Positions 18,611 to 28,100 of a stretch of 64,000 nt of DNA are shown piece after piece. The position numbers were made by a program, and so were the translations under genes. The stretch is from Rufibacter hautae (GTDB lineage: Bacteria; Bacteroidota; Bacteroidia; Cytophagales; Hymenobacteraceae): the NCBI RefSeq assembly GCF_008271695.1, contig NZ_VKKY01000003.1, positions 1,302,001-1,366,000 on the forward strand. Reading direction: 5' to 3'. The stretch's first letter is position 1. The number at the start of each line of letters is the position of its first letter. The notes under the pieces were generated by a model that saw only the letters and a program-made list of their open reading frames with translations, had not been told where the DNA came from and made no database searches.

Positions 18611-20008
18611 TTAGAAGTTAAAAAAGTTCTTGGCGTTGTTGTAGCAAATGTTCTCCACCATCTGGCCCAACCATTTCATCTCAGAGGCCGGCAGTTCGCC
18701 GTTCTCCACGTCGTTGCCCAGCATGTTGCAGAGGATTCTCCTGAAGTACTCGTGGCGCGGGTAGGAGAGGAAGCTGCGCGAATCAGTCAACATCCCCACA
18801 AAACGGCTCAACAGGCCCATGTTGGACAAAGCGTTCATCTGCGCCTCCATGCCTTGTTTCTGATCCAGGAACCACCAGGCAGATCCGTACTGGATTTTGC
18901 CGGGCGTGCTGCCGTCATTGAAGTTGCCTATCATGGTGGCGTACAGCTCGTTCTGGCTCGGGTTCAGGTTGTAGAGGATGGTTTTGGCCAGTTGGTTGGA
19001 GTTATCCAGTTTGTCCATGAAGCGTGAGAGCGGACGGGCCACGTCAAAATCCCCGATGGAGTCAAACCCGGTATCGGCGCCTAGTTCGCGCATCATGCGG
19101 GTGTTGTTGTTGCGAAGCGCACCCAGATGGAACTGCTGCGTCCAGCCTTTGGCGTGGTCCATCAACGCCAGTTCCACCAGCATAGCAGACTTGAATTTGA
19201 GTACCTCGTCTTGTGTGAGTTGCTGTTTCTGAAGCGCTTTTTCAAAAATGGAGGCAATCTCCTGGTCGGTGTATTCCTCGGTGTAGATGGTTTCCAGGCC
19301 GTGGTCAGACAAGCGTCCGCCTTGCGCGTGGAAGAAATCGTGGCGCTGTTGCAGGGCATCCAACAGGCTCTGATAATTGGTGATGGAAACCCCGGAAGCG
19401 GCCTCCAGTTTTCCCAGATAGGTCAGGTAGCCGGCGTCCTCAATCGCCATGGCCTTGTCCGGACGGAAGGTAGGCAACACCTTGATCCCGAAATCATCGG
19501 CAGCGATCTTCTGGTGGTGCTCCAGGGAGTCAATAGGGTCATCGGTGGTGCAGATGGTGACCAGGTTCATCTTCTTCAGGATGCCGCGCACGCTGAACTC
19601 CGGGGTTTGCAGCATGCCAGTAGCCGCGTTGTAAATCTCCCTCGCTGAATCTGGGTTCAGGACCTTCTCAATCCCGAAGGGGCGCTTCAGCTCCATGTGC
19701 GTCCAGTGGTACAAGGGATTCCGCATGGTGTACGGCACGGTCTGGGCCCATTTCTCAAACTTCTCGTAATCATCTGCGTTGCCGGTGCAGAAACGCTCGG
19801 GTATGCCGTTCGTCCGCATGGCGCGCCACTTGTAGTGGTCGCCCTCCAGCCAGATCTGGGTCAGGTTCTGGAAGGATCTATCGTTGGCAATGTCCTCCGG
19901 ATTCAGGTGGCAATGGTAGTCAATGATGGGCATGTTCTTGGCATGCTCATGGTACAACGTCTGGGCCGTCTTGGTCTGGAGGAGAAAGTTATCGTCTAAA
20001 AAGGACAT
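18611..20008 (-). CDS. uxaC: Uronate isomerase
   Basis: Amidohydrolase-superfamily isomerase converting D-galacturonate to tagaturonate (and glucuronate to fructuronate). 465 aa, ATG start. Opens with MSFLDDNFLLQTKTAQTLYH and the metal-binding IIDYHCHLNPEDIA (about 28-41). Further family blocks are YHWTHMELKRPFG, TTDDPIDSLEHH and LLSRFVGMLTDSRSF. First gene of the uxaC-kdgK-kdgA-exuT run. The gap to uxaB upstream is 137 bp and contains a palindromic element, so uxaB could share the transcript. Confidence 0.95.
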   Translation of the reverse strand: MSFLDDNFLLQTKTAQTLYHEHAKNMPIIDYHCHLNPEDIANDRSFQNLTQIWLEGDHYKWRAMRTNGIPERFCTGNADDYEKFEKWAQTVPYTMRNPLYHWTHMELKRPFGIEKVLNPDSAREIYNAATGMLQTPEFSVRGILKKMNLVTICTTDDPIDSLEHHQKIAADDFGIKVLPTFRPDKAMAIEDAGYLTYLGKLEAASGVSITNYQSLLDALQQRHDFFHAQGGRLSDHGLETIYTEEYTDQEIASIFEKALQKQQLTQDEVLKFKSAMLVELALMDHAKGWTQQFHLGALRNNNTRMMRELGADTGFDSIGDFDVARPLSRFMDKLDNSNQLAKTILYNLNPSQNELYATMIGNFNDGSTPGKIQYGSAWWFLDQKQGMEAQMNALSNMGLLSRFVGMLTDSRSFLSYPRHEYFRRILCNMLGNDVENGELPASEMKWLGQMVENICYNNAKNFFNF

Positions 20009-20060
20009 GTACTGAGGTGTTTTGAATCAATTTAAAGACAAACCGGGCGCAATGCCGATT

Positions 20061-20099
20061 CGTTTTCCTGGTAATTTAGTGAAAACAGGCTTAAAACAG
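20061..20099. repeat. Palindromic intergenic element, copy 11
   Basis: Arms CGTTTTCCTGGTAATTTAG and GAAAACAGGCTTAAAACAG, between uxaB and uxaC. Confidence 0.5.
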
Positions 20100-20145
20100 C
20101 CACTCTGTTTCGGGGCGGCAGTTTAGCTAAGGCAAGAACATGCCT

Positions 20146-21570
20146 TTAAACCGCCTTCACGGGTTCCTGCTCTTGCAGAAAGGCCAATTCTTTAACTACG
20201 GTGGCTTCCAGTCCGGCTACCTGGGTTAAGTCAGTGCCCCAGAAGTCGTGGTTGGCTAATACAGCCTGTACTGTTTCCTCCACGGTGTCTTTCTGCCAGG
20301 CTTCCTGGAAAAACTCCAGCACCTCTGGCGTATCGTTCACCGGGGTCTGTTCGCCGTTGTACTCGCCTTTGTAGAACAGGATCAAGGCCGCCAGCGAGTG
20401 CAGCAGACGCTGCGGCAACTGGCCTTTGCGTTTGTGGTATTCCAGCACCGACGGCAGTACGCGCACCTTGTATTTAGACACGGAGTTAAGGGCGATGGAT
20501 TGCAGCTCATGGCGGATGAACGGGTTCTGGAAGCGCTCTATCACGTCATTGGCGAACTGGTTCAGCTCCTCAGCGGAAAGGTCCAGCGTGGGGATGATCT
20601 CCTCAAAAATGGCCTCTTTGATGAACGTACCGGCTTTTTCGTCTTCCACGGCTTCGCGCACGGTGCGCAAACCTTGCAGGTAAGCCACCGGAACAAGGGC
20701 AGTGTGGGCGCCGTTGAGGATGCGCACTTTGCGGGTTCTGTACGGCGTGAGATCGTCTACAAACTTCACCTGCAGCCCGGCTCTCTCCGTGGGGAAAGCC
20801 TTGGCCACTGATTCCGGGGCTTCAATCACCCACAGGTGGAAAGGCTCGGCTTTCACCACCAGGTTATCGGCGAAGCCCAATTCCTGCTGGATTTCCTGGA
20901 TGGTGTCTTTGGGGAAGCCCGGCACAATGCGGTCTACCAGCGTGTTGCAGAAAATAGTATTGTTCTGAATCCAGTCGGCGAAGTCAGTGGGTAAATTCCA
21001 GTGCTTGGCAAACTGGAGCACCGTTTCGCGCAGGTTCTCGCCATTTTTCTCAATCAGTTCGCAGGGGATGATGGTGAGGGCTTTGTCTTTGGCGCCGGCA
21101 AAATGGGTGAAGCGGCGGTACAGCAGTGCGGTGAGTTTGCCCGGGAAGGAGTTGGGCGTCGTGTCAAACCCGACATCGGCGGGGTCAAAGGAAATGCCGG
21201 CCTCAGTAGTGTTGGAGATCACGAACTCCAGGTCTGGGTTCTCGCCCAGCTGCAGGTACTGCTCGTAGGTATCATAGGGGCTAAGCGCATTGCTCACGCA
21301 GGTGATCAGCCGGTTTTCCTGCACGGTCTGGCCCTCCTGGATTCCCTCCAGCACCACATGGTACAAGCCATCCTGCCCGTTGAGTAACTGGTAAATGCCT
21401 TTGTCCAGCGGCTGAATGATCTCTACGGACCCGTTGAAATCTGTTTTCTCGTTCAGGATATCAATGATCCAATCCACGAAACCGCGCAGAAAGTTTCCCT
21501 CGCCAAACTGGATTACTTTGGTGGGTCTTGTTTGGGTGATCTGGGCGGTGGTTCTGTTGAGTTGCTGCAT
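20146..21570 (-). CDS. uxaB: Tagaturonate reductase (altronate oxidoreductase)
   Basis: NAD-dependent polyol dehydrogenase-family enzyme reducing tagaturonate to D-altronate. 474 aa, ATG start. N-terminal nucleotide-binding region VIQFGEGNFLRGFVDWIID (about 20-38). Family features are ISNTTEAGISFDP, CNTLVDRIVPGFP and KVRILNGAHTALVPVAYLQG with the conserved Lys/Asn/His of the mannitol-dehydrogenase fold. It lies between the LacI-type regulator and uxaC on the minus strand. The next enzyme, altronate dehydratase UxaA, is not encoded in the window. Confidence 0.93.
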   Translation of the reverse strand: MQQLNRTTAQITQTRPTKVIQFGEGNFLRGFVDWIIDILNEKTDFNGSVEIIQPLDKGIYQLLNGQDGLYHVVLEGIQEGQTVQENRLITCVSNALSPYDTYEQYLQLGENPDLEFVISNTTEAGISFDPADVGFDTTPNSFPGKLTALLYRRFTHFAGAKDKALTIIPCELIEKNGENLRETVLQFAKHWNLPTDFADWIQNNTIFCNTLVDRIVPGFPKDTIQEIQQELGFADNLVVKAEPFHLWVIEAPESVAKAFPTERAGLQVKFVDDLTPYRTRKVRILNGAHTALVPVAYLQGLRTVREAVEDEKAGTFIKEAIFEEIIPTLDLSAEELNQFANDVIERFQNPFIRHELQSIALNSVSKYKVRVLPSVLEYHKRKGQLPQRLLHSLAALILFYKGEYNGEQTPVNDTPEVLEFFQEAWQKDTVEETVQAVLANHDFWGTDLTQVAGLEATVVKELAFLQEQEPVKAV

Positions 21571-21586
21571 GCGCTTTTGGATTTAA

Positions 21587-21611
21587 GGAGAGGAAACACT
21601 AATTCCTCTCC
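21587..21611. terminator. Hairpin between the regulator gene and uxaB
   Basis: Perfect 9-bp stem GGAGAGGAA / TTCCTCTCC with a 7-base loop, 17 bp upstream of the uxaB ATG. There is no strong T-run on the minus strand, so it could be an attenuating or mRNA-stabilising stem rather than a terminator. Confidence 0.4.
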
Positions 21612-21701
21612 GCTTTTGCTTTGTGCGTCAGGAAGGGAAAGGATCTTCCTTTATATGGTATTTTAAACTTAAGCCTCTGCGCTCAAGCAATAGACTTTGG
21701 T

Positions 21702-21737
21702 GTTTTGGTCCTGTTTTCTTGAAAACAGGGCCAAAAC
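21702..21737. repeat. Palindromic intergenic element, copy 12 (near perfect)
   Basis: Arms GTTTTGGTCCTGTTTTC and GAAAACAGGGCCAAAAC pair almost completely around a 2-base loop. It lies 20 bp after the stop of the LacI-family gene and may act as its terminator. Confidence 0.75.
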
Positions 21738-21757
21738 GCTACTTCCGTGGCCTCTAG

Positions 21758-22828
21758 CTAATCGGAAGCTTTTTCGTTTAGAGAATCTGCTTTCAGGGAA
21801 GATCCCCGGATGATCAGTTCTGGTTTAAGAACGGTTTTCTGAGGGACCAACTTCTCGTCTGGTGCGGTTTTGAAATGTTCAAAGAAGAGCTCGGCGGTGA
21901 TGCGGCCCATGGTCAAGCTGAACTGGTCCACGGTGGTAAGCGCCGGGTCTGAGAAAGAGGTGAACGGCTCATTCCCGAACCCCGCGATGGCGACTTGCTG
22001 CGGTACTTTGATCTTCCTTTCTTTGAGCACCTGCAGGGCACCCATGGCGCCGTAGTCTGAGGCCGAGAAAACCGCGTCGGGCATTTCCTTCAGCTGGAGC
22101 AGTTCCTCCATGCCGGAGCGGCCGTCTTCCAGTTGCAGGTTGCTCTTGATCACCAGTTCCTCATAGAAAGGCACGTCATAGTCCCGGAGGGCATCCATGT
22201 AGCCGCGCAGACGCTCCTTGAAAATGCTCACTTTCTTGGGGCTGGTGAAATGCGCAATGCGGCGGCAACCCTGCTGGATGAGGTGCTCCACTACTTTGTA
22301 GGCGCCCAGGTAATCGTCAATCATAACCTGGCTTACCTCCAGGGCATCGGTGGTGCGGTCAAACAGTACCAGCGGAATGCCTTTCTCCTGGGTGCGCTTG
22401 AAATGGTCAAAGTTCTCGGTGTTCTTGCCAATAGAGGCAATGATGCCATCCACGCGGGCGCTCAACAGGGCGTCAATGGTCTGCACTTCTTTCTCGTAGT
22501 TGTCATAGGACTGCGAGATGATCACTTTGTAGTTCAGTTTGTTCGCGATCTCCTCAATGCCGCGCACCACCGAGGCGAAGAACGCCCGGTCGGCGGTGGG
22601 CACGATGATACCGATGATGTAGCTTTTCCCATTCCTAAGGGCCGCCGCAATGTTGTTGGGCTGATAGTTCAGCTGTTTGGCAGCCTTCAATACCGCTTTT
22701 TTGGTCACCTCGCTGATGCGGGGGTTGTCGTTCAACGCCCGCGACACGGTAGAGGCCGTGATATTGAGTTTCTCCGCAATGTGGTGAATGGTCACCTTTG
22801 GTTTATTGGCCATTTTATTCGTTGCCAT
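21758..22828 (-). CDS. LacI-family transcriptional regulator of the pectin/uronate locus
   Basis: DNA-binding regulator with an N-terminal helix-turn-helix (VTIHHIAEKLNITASTVSRA, about residues 13-32), hinge helix YQPNNIAAALRNGKS (about 55-69) and a periplasmic-binding-protein-like effector domain (about 70-345). 356 aa; a second ATG five codons in is also possible. It lies between kduD (46 bp) and uxaB in the minus-strand catabolic run. Its likely operators are the five 16-bp CG-centred near-palindromes described at 24530, 24738, 37975, 45933 and 46140. The effector is unknown; KDG or an unsaturated digalacturonate would be natural guesses. Not close enough to any named regulator for a symbol. 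Confidence 0.92.
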   Translation of the reverse strand: MATNKMANKPKVTIHHIAEKLNITASTVSRALNDNPRISEVTKKAVLKAAKQLNYQPNNIAAALRNGKSYIIGIIVPTADRAFFASVVRGIEEIANKLNYKVIISQSYDNYEKEVQTIDALLSARVDGIIASIGKNTENFDHFKRTQEKGIPLVLFDRTTDALEVSQVMIDDYLGAYKVVEHLIQQGCRRIAHFTSPKKVSIFKERLRGYMDALRDYDVPFYEELVIKSNLQLEDGRSGMEELLQLKEMPDAVFSASDYGAMGALQVLKERKIKVPQQVAIAGFGNEPFTSFSDPALTTVDQFSLTMGRITAELFFEHFKTAPDEKLVPQKTVLKPELIIRGSSLKADSLNEKASD

Positions 22829-22874
22829 GTAGGTAGGTCAAAATCTACAACACTTTTCCTTCTTTCGCTAAGCG

Positions 22875-23663
22875 TTACCGCTCGTTGCTGGGTTTTCCGA
22901 TGGTGGCCAGAATGCCGCCGTCTACATATACAATCTGCCCGCTCACAAAATCGCTGGCTTTGCTGGCCAGGAAAATAGTGGCCCCCGCTAAATCCTCAGG
23001 GTCACCCCAGCGCCCGGCCGGAGTACGGTGGATGATGAACTCATTGAACGGATGCCCGTCTACCCTGATGGGAGCGGTTTGGTCGGTGGCAAAATACCCC
23101 GGCCCGATGCCGTTCACCTGCACGTTGTACCGGGCCCACTCGGTGGCCAGGTTCTTGGTGAGCATCTTCAGGCCGCCTTTGGCTGCCGCGTAGGCAGAAA
23201 CCGTGTCCCGGCCCAGTTCGCTCATCATGGAGCAGATGTTGATGATCTTGCCGGCCCGGCGCTCCACCATGTATTTGCCCACTGTTTTGGACATGATGAA
23301 CGGGCCGGTAAGGTCCACGTCCAGCACTTTCCTAAAATCGGCTACCTCCATCTCCAGGGCAGGGGTGCGCTGGATCATGCCGGCGTTGTTCACCAAGATG
23401 GCAATAGGCCCAACCTCCTGCTCAATACGCGCGATGTTCTCTTTGGCCAGTTCCTCGTTGGTGACATCGAATAAATAACCTTTCACGTCCAACCCCTGTT
23501 GGCGGTATTGCTCCAGGGCGCATTCCATCTTCTCCGGGGTATTGCCGTTCACCACCAGGGTGGCGCCTGCTTTGCCCAAAGCCGTCGCCATGGCCATTCC
23601 TAACCCATGGGTGGCACCCGTGACCAAAGCTACTTTGCCGGTTAAATCAAATAAATGGGTCAT
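22875..23663 (-). CDS. kduD: 2-keto-3-deoxygluconate 5-dehydrogenase (KduD-type SDR)
   Basis: Short-chain dehydrogenase reducing 2,5-diketo-3-deoxygluconate (3-deoxy-D-glycero-2,5-hexodiulosonate) to KDG. Cofactor motif TGATHGLG (about 15-22), NNAG (about 91-94) and catalytic Ser-Tyr-Lys with SAYAAAKGG at about 157-165. C-terminal FVSGQIVYVDGG. 262 aa. SDRs of this type are often annotated gluconate 5-dehydrogenase; the 6-bp spacing after kduI makes KduD the better name. Start codon ATG. Confidence 0.9.
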   Translation of the reverse strand: MTHLFDLTGKVALVTGATHGLGMAMATALGKAGATLVVNGNTPEKMECALEQYRQQGLDVKGYLFDVTNEELAKENIARIEQEVGPIAILVNNAGMIQRTPALEMEVADFRKVLDVDLTGPFIMSKTVGKYMVERRAGKIINICSMMSELGRDTVSAYAAAKGGLKMLTKNLATEWARYNVQVNGIGPGYFATDQTAPIRVDGHPFNEFIIHRTPAGRWGDPEDLAGATIFLASKASDFVSGQIVYVDGGILATIGKPSNER

Positions 23664-23669
23664 AAACGG

Positions 23670-24512
23670 CTATTTTAGTTCGGTGGTAGCTACTTTGTCC
23701 ATGTCGTTGTAATCCAGGTTCTCGCCGGCCATGCCCCAAATAAAGGTATAGTTAGACGTTCCGGCCCCCGAGTGGATGGACCAAGGTGGGGAGAGAACCG
23801 CCTGTTGGTTCTGCATCCAGATATGGCGGGTTTCCTGCGGCTCGCCCAGGAAGTGGCAAACGGTCTGGTCTTCTAGTACCTCAAAATAGAAATAGGCTTC
23901 CATTCTCCGGTCATGGGTGTGGGCGGGCATGGTGTTCCAGACGCTGCCGGTTTTCAGCTCCGTGATGCCCATCTGCAGTTGGCAGGTCTCCACCACGGAG
24001 TTGATCAACACCTTCCGGATGGTGCGGGCGTTGGCGGTCTCCAGGGAGCCCAGTTCCACGGTCTCGGCCTCGCTCAACTGCACCTTCTTGGTAGGATAGG
24101 TGTGGTGGGCGGGCGCGGAATTGAAGTAGAAGCGGGTGTCGGCGCCGTTAGGGGCCGGGTGGAACAGGACTTCCTTTACGCCCTTGCCTATGTATAAAGC
24201 CTCTTTGTTCTTCAGGGTGATCTCCTCGCCGTCTACCGTGATGGTGCTGTCTGAAGAGACGTTGATGATCCCGATCTCGCGCCGGTCCAGGAAGTTCTCA
24301 GACCGCAGGGTAGGGAAGGTGTCCAGCCGCACGGGGCCACTCACTGGGTGCACGCCGCCTACAATCAACCGGTCATATAAGGTATAAGTCAGTTGGATGG
24401 AATCTGCCTGGAAAAGATTCTCAATCAGGAAGTGCTCACGCAGTTTGGCGGTGTCATATCCCTTGAAATCATTGGGGTGGATGGCGTGCCGGGTGGATTG
24501 GTGGACAGTCAT
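23670..24512 (-). CDS. kduI: 5-keto-4-deoxyuronate isomerase
   Basis: Zinc cupin isomerase converting 5-keto-4-deoxyuronate, the product of pectate lyase and GH105 action, to 2,5-diketo-3-deoxygluconate. 280 aa, ATG start. Zinc ligands are visible in MPAHTHDRRMEAYFYF (His about 198 and 200, Glu about 205) and SIHSG (His about 247), matching the E. coli enzyme with an offset of two. First gene of the long minus-strand catabolic run. A candidate LacI operator lies 18 bp upstream of its start. Confidence 0.95.
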   Translation of the reverse strand: MTVHQSTRHAIHPNDFKGYDTAKLREHFLIENLFQADSIQLTYTLYDRLIVGGVHPVSGPVRLDTFPTLRSENFLDRREIGIINVSSDSTITVDGEEITLKNKEALYIGKGVKEVLFHPAPNGADTRFYFNSAPAHHTYPTKKVQLSEAETVELGSLETANARTIRKVLINSVVETCQLQMGITELKTGSVWNTMPAHTHDRRMEAYFYFEVLEDQTVCHFLGEPQETRHIWMQNQQAVLSPPWSIHSGAGTSNYTFIWGMAGENLDYNDMDKVATTELK

Positions 24513-24529
24513 AAAGTAGGGGTGCTAGG

Positions 24530-24545
24530 TGTAATCGTTTGCGCA
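24530..24545. promoter_or_regulatory. Candidate LacI-type operator, site a (kduI)
   Basis: TGTAATCGTTTGCGCA, centred on CG, 18 bp upstream of the kduI ATG. On the minus strand it overlaps a -7-like TAATTTG. It shares the pattern TG(C/T)AA(A/T)CG-NTTG with four other sites in the window. Confidence 0.65.
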
Positions 24546-24707
24546 AATTACGAATTTATCAATCTGTTAGGCTATGTTGGGCCAGAAAAATATTCGGGCT
24601 GTAGAATTCAGTCCGTTGTAACCTTCTGCTAACATAATAAAAATATGTTAATCAAAAGCGGTTTTAGTGGGTGTATTTAGAAAACTGTTAAAAAATAGGC
24701 AATATTT

Positions 24708-24739
24708 TTTGGGTTTGTTTTTAAATAGTGTTAAATATG
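24708..24739 (+). promoter_or_regulatory. Candidate promoter of the first susC
   Basis: TTTG at 24708-24711, 20-base spacer, then TAAATATG at 24732-24739, close to TTTG-n20-TAnnTTTG. The last two bases of the -7 element are the first two of operator site b. The same arrangement recurs before the second susC. Confidence 0.45.
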
Positions 24740-24753
24740 CAATCGGTTGCGCA
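24738..24753. promoter_or_regulatory. Candidate LacI-type operator, site b (first susC)
   Basis: TGCAATCGGTTGCGCA, 65 bp before the susC ATG and immediately downstream of a -7-like box, so bound regulator would block the promoter. Confidence 0.7.
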
Positions 24754-24818
24754 GATTCAGGTCCGTAACTCATCCGCTTCGTATTTCTGTCATTTTATCA
24801 AAATCAAATTTCTCTCCC

Positions 24819-27800
24819 ATGCAACATGCATTACTTAAGAAGAGCCGGTATCTGCTGGTGCTGATTTTTTTCTTTACGGCCGCGGCCGGTGCCTTTGCTC
24901 AGACGGTTACCATCACTGGTAAAGTGACCGATGAGAAGAAAGAAGGCCTGCCCGGGGTAACGGTGCTCCTGAAGGGTACTACCACCGCCAACGCGACAGA
25001 CGTGAATGGGGAGTTTTCCCTTGCCGTGCCCAATGGCGCCGGCACGCTGGTGTTTTCCTACATCGGGTTTCTCTCCCAGGAAGTGCCTATCAATGGCCGG
25101 GCCTCTATCAACGTGGCCCTGGCCTCTGATTCAAAAGCGATTGAGGAAGTGGTAGTGGTAGGGTACGGCACGGTGCCCAGAAAGGAATTGACCGGATCAG
25201 TGGCCACCATCACGGCGAAAGACATCCAGGATATTCCGGTGAGTACTGCGGCAGAAGCGCTGGCCGGAAGATTGGCAGGGGTTCAGGTGACTTCCACGGA
25301 AGGCCAGCCCGGCGCTGAGATCCAGGTGCGGGTGCGCGGAGGCGGGTCCCTGACGCAGGATAACTCCCCGCTTTATATTGTAGACGGAATCCAGATGGAA
25401 AATGCCTTGTCTATCATCTCTCCCCAGGAAATTGAGTCGGTAGACGTGTTGAAAGACGCGGCTTCTACTTCTATCTATGGAGCCAGGGGTGCCAATGGCG
25501 TGGTGATCATCACTACCAAAGGGGGCAGGGAGCAGAAAACACAGGTGACGTACAACGGCTATGCCGGGGTAAGACGCATCGTGAACAAGCTGGAGGTGAT
25601 GAACCCGTATGACTATGCCCTGTACCAGTACGAGTCTTACAACCTGTTCAGCAACACCAATGATGAAAGCCGCACCTCTTTCAGGGACCGCTATGGCAGA
25701 TGGGAAGACCTGGATATCTATAAATCAATGCCCACCACCGACTGGCAGGACAAAGTGTTTGGGAGAGATGCCTTCAGTCAGACGCATGTGTTAGGCATCA
25801 CCGGAGGATCCAAAGAGACTTCCTTCAACTTTACGCTGAATCACGCCGACGAAAACGGCATCATGATCAACTCTGGTTATGTGAGAACCCTGGCATCTTT
25901 CAAGTTTGACCACAAGGTGACAGACCGGTTCAAGGTAGGGTTGACCACCCGCTACAGCCGCCAGCGAGTAGACGGCGTGGGTACGTCCAGCACGGGTTCG
26001 CAGAGCAATAACCGGTTAAGAAACGCGGTGCGCTACAGACCGTTCATCGCCCCAGGTTTTGAAAGCCAGGTAGATGAGTTTGACGTGGAATACGCCAGCA
26101 GCACCCAATTGACCAGTCCGGTTCTTTTGGCCAACAGCGAGGAAAGACGTGACTACCGCAATGACATCATCGTGAACGGTTATTTCAGCTATGACATCCT
26201 CAAGAACCTGACTTTTAGAACAGTAGTAGGGGTGAACGCCCTGGAAAGAAAAACCAATGCCTTCAGCGGTCCGGTTACGGCAGTGGCCAGACAGAACAAT
26301 GACCAACCTGTGGTAGACATGACGGCGGGTGAGGCTTTTTCCTTCACCAATACCAACACCTTAACCTATAAAACCAAAGTAGGGGAAGACCACAATCTTG
26401 ATTTCCTCTTAGGCCACGAGGTAGTACAGTGGGATAGCAAAAGCAGAGGCACCCGCACCAAATGGTTACCGTCTGACATCTCGCCCGACCAGGCGTTTGC
26501 AGGTATCCAGAAGGCGACGCCTCCTGCCGGCCTCATCCAAGACAACCCTACTACCTCTGAGTCTGGCACCCGTTTATTGTCCTTTTTTGGAAGAGCAGGC
26601 TATAACTACAAAGGCAGGTATTTCGCCAACTTCAACCTGAGACGGGACGGTTCCTCTCTGTTTGCCGATGGCAACCGCTACGGTACTTTCCCCTCGGCGT
26701 CTATCATGTGGCGCGTAGCCGATGAAGCCTTCATGGCACCTTTTGAGGGATGGTTGAGTGACCTGAAAGTTCGCCTTAGCGTGGGTTCTGTGGGCAACAA
26801 CCGCATCGGGGTGGATTTATACAGAACAATGTACACCGCCAGCTCTACAGAAGGGTACGCCTTCACGGAGTCTATCACCCCGGGTTACGTAGCGCCTACG
26901 CTGGCCAACCCGAACCTGGTATGGGAAACCACCCTGTCCAAAAACGCGGGCGTTGATTTCGCTTTCTTCAATAACAGATTGACCGGTTCCATTGACGCTT
27001 ACCAGAATAGAACCAGAGACCTTCTTTTAGAAGCTACTATTCCGCAAACCAGCGGCTACAGAACGCAGCTCCAGAACATTGGCGAAACCGAGAACAAAGG
27101 GATTGAACTCCAGTTGGGTGCCGTAGTGGTGGACAAAGGCGATTTCAGATGGAATTCTAATTTCAACATTGCCTTAAACCGGAACAAGATTGTGAGTCTG
27201 GGTCTGGATCCATCGGGGCAGCCGAAGAGTTCTTATTTGGTGCAGTCGGGTTGGGTGAATTCCCTGGAAGACTTCAAGGTAGAAGTGGGCCAGCCGGTAG
27301 GGCAGTTCTATGGCTATGTGACCGACGGCTACTATACCGTGGATGATTTTAACGCCACTTTCAACGCCACTACCAATACCTGGACCTATGTGCTGAAAGA
27401 AGGAGTAGCCAACAGTTCCAGCGTGGCGCTGGGCAACAGACAGCCGCAGCCCGGTGACCTGAAGCTGAAAGACCTCACCGATAACAACAGCTCCCTCATC
27501 TCCACCGCAGACCGGACGGTTATTGGCAATGCCCAACCAAAATTCACCGGTGGTTTCAACCAGCAGTTCTCCTACAAAGGGTTTGACCTGAGTGTTTTCA
27601 TGGTGTTTTCCTATGGCAACAAAGTATACAACGCGAATAAAATGGAGTTCACCACCCAGTACACCACCCGTGACAACAACATGCTGGCCCTCATGAATGA
27701 TCGGTTCAAACTATATGACGAAAACGGGCAGATGGTTTCTGATCCTGAGAAGCTAAGAGCCTTGAACGCCAACGCCAAATACTGGAGACCATCTTTAGGC

Positions 27801-28082
27801 AACTACTTCACACATTCTTTCGCCATTGAAGACGGATCGTTCCTTAGAATCAGCAACCTGACCCTGGGCTACAGCATTCCGGAGTCCATCCTGAAAAGAA
27901 CACGGGTTATCTCCAAGTTAAGGGTTTACGGCACTGTGAATAACCTGTACACCTTCACCAAATACACCGGTTATGACCCAGAGGCCAACACCAGAAGAAA
28001 TTCGCCTCTTACGCCTAGCGTAGACTACGCCGCCTATCCGCGCAGCAGATACATTCTGGGTGGTATCAATGTTACTTTCTAA
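24819..28082 (+). CDS. SusC/RagA-type TonB-dependent outer-membrane receptor (locus 1)
   Basis: Outer-membrane oligosaccharide importer of the pectin locus. The ATG at 24819 (1087 aa) starts on a Sec signal (LLVLIFFFTAAAGAFA-Q); the earlier ATG at 24747 overlaps the operator region. Domains: carboxypeptidase-regulatory-like domain (about 30-105, VTITGKVTDEKKEGLPGVTV), plug with EEVVVVGYGTVPRKELTGSV (about 113-132) and YIVDGIQME, then a 22-strand beta-barrel ending GGINVTF. Forms a complex with the SusD protein encoded 18 bp downstream. Pectin oligosaccharide specificity is inferred from neighbours. Confidence 0.95.
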   Translation: MQHALLKKSRYLLVLIFFFTAAAGAFAQTVTITGKVTDEKKEGLPGVTVLLKGTTTANATDVNGEFSLAVPNGAGTLVFSYIGFLSQEVPINGRASINVALASDSKAIEEVVVVGYGTVPRKELTGSVATITAKDIQDIPVSTAAEALAGRLAGVQVTSTEGQPGAEIQVRVRGGGSLTQDNSPLYIVDGIQMENALSIISPQEIESVDVLKDAASTSIYGARGANGVVIITTKGGREQKTQVTYNGYAGVRRIVNKLEVMNPYDYALYQYESYNLFSNTNDESRTSFRDRYGRWEDLDIYKSMPTTDWQDKVFGRDAFSQTHVLGITGGSKETSFNFTLNHADENGIMINSGYVRTLASFKFDHKVTDRFKVGLTTRYSRQRVDGVGTSSTGSQSNNRLRNAVRYRPFIAPGFESQVDEFDVEYASSTQLTSPVLLANSEERRDYRNDIIVNGYFSYDILKNLTFRTVVGVNALERKTNAFSGPVTAVARQNNDQPVVDMTAGEAFSFTNTNTLTYKTKVGEDHNLDFLLGHEVVQWDSKSRGTRTKWLPSDISPDQAFAGIQKATPPAGLIQDNPTTSESGTRLLSFFGRAGYNYKGRYFANFNLRRDGSSLFADGNRYGTFPSASIMWRVADEAFMAPFEGWLSDLKVRLSVGSVGNNRIGVDLYRTMYTASSTEGYAFTESITPGYVAPTLANPNLVWETTLSKNAGVDFAFFNNRLTGSIDAYQNRTRDLLLEATIPQTSGYRTQLQNIGETENKGIELQLGAVVVDKGDFRWNSNFNIALNRNKIVSLGLDPSGQPKSSYLVQSGWVNSLEDFKVEVGQPVGQFYGYVTDGYYTVDDFNATFNATTNTWTYVLKEGVANSSSVALGNRQPQPGDLKLKDLTDNNSSLISTADRTVIGNAQPKFTGGFNQQFSYKGFDLSVFMVFSYGNKVYNANKMEFTTQYTTRDNNMLALMNDRFKLYDENGQMVSDPEKLRALNANAKYWRPSLGNYFTHSFAIEDGSFLRISNLTLGYSIPESILKRTRVISKLRVYGTVNNLYTFTKYTGYDPEANTRRNSPLTPSVDYAAYPRSRYILGGINVTF

Positions 28083-28100
28083 TTTTTGAGAAGAACAGCA

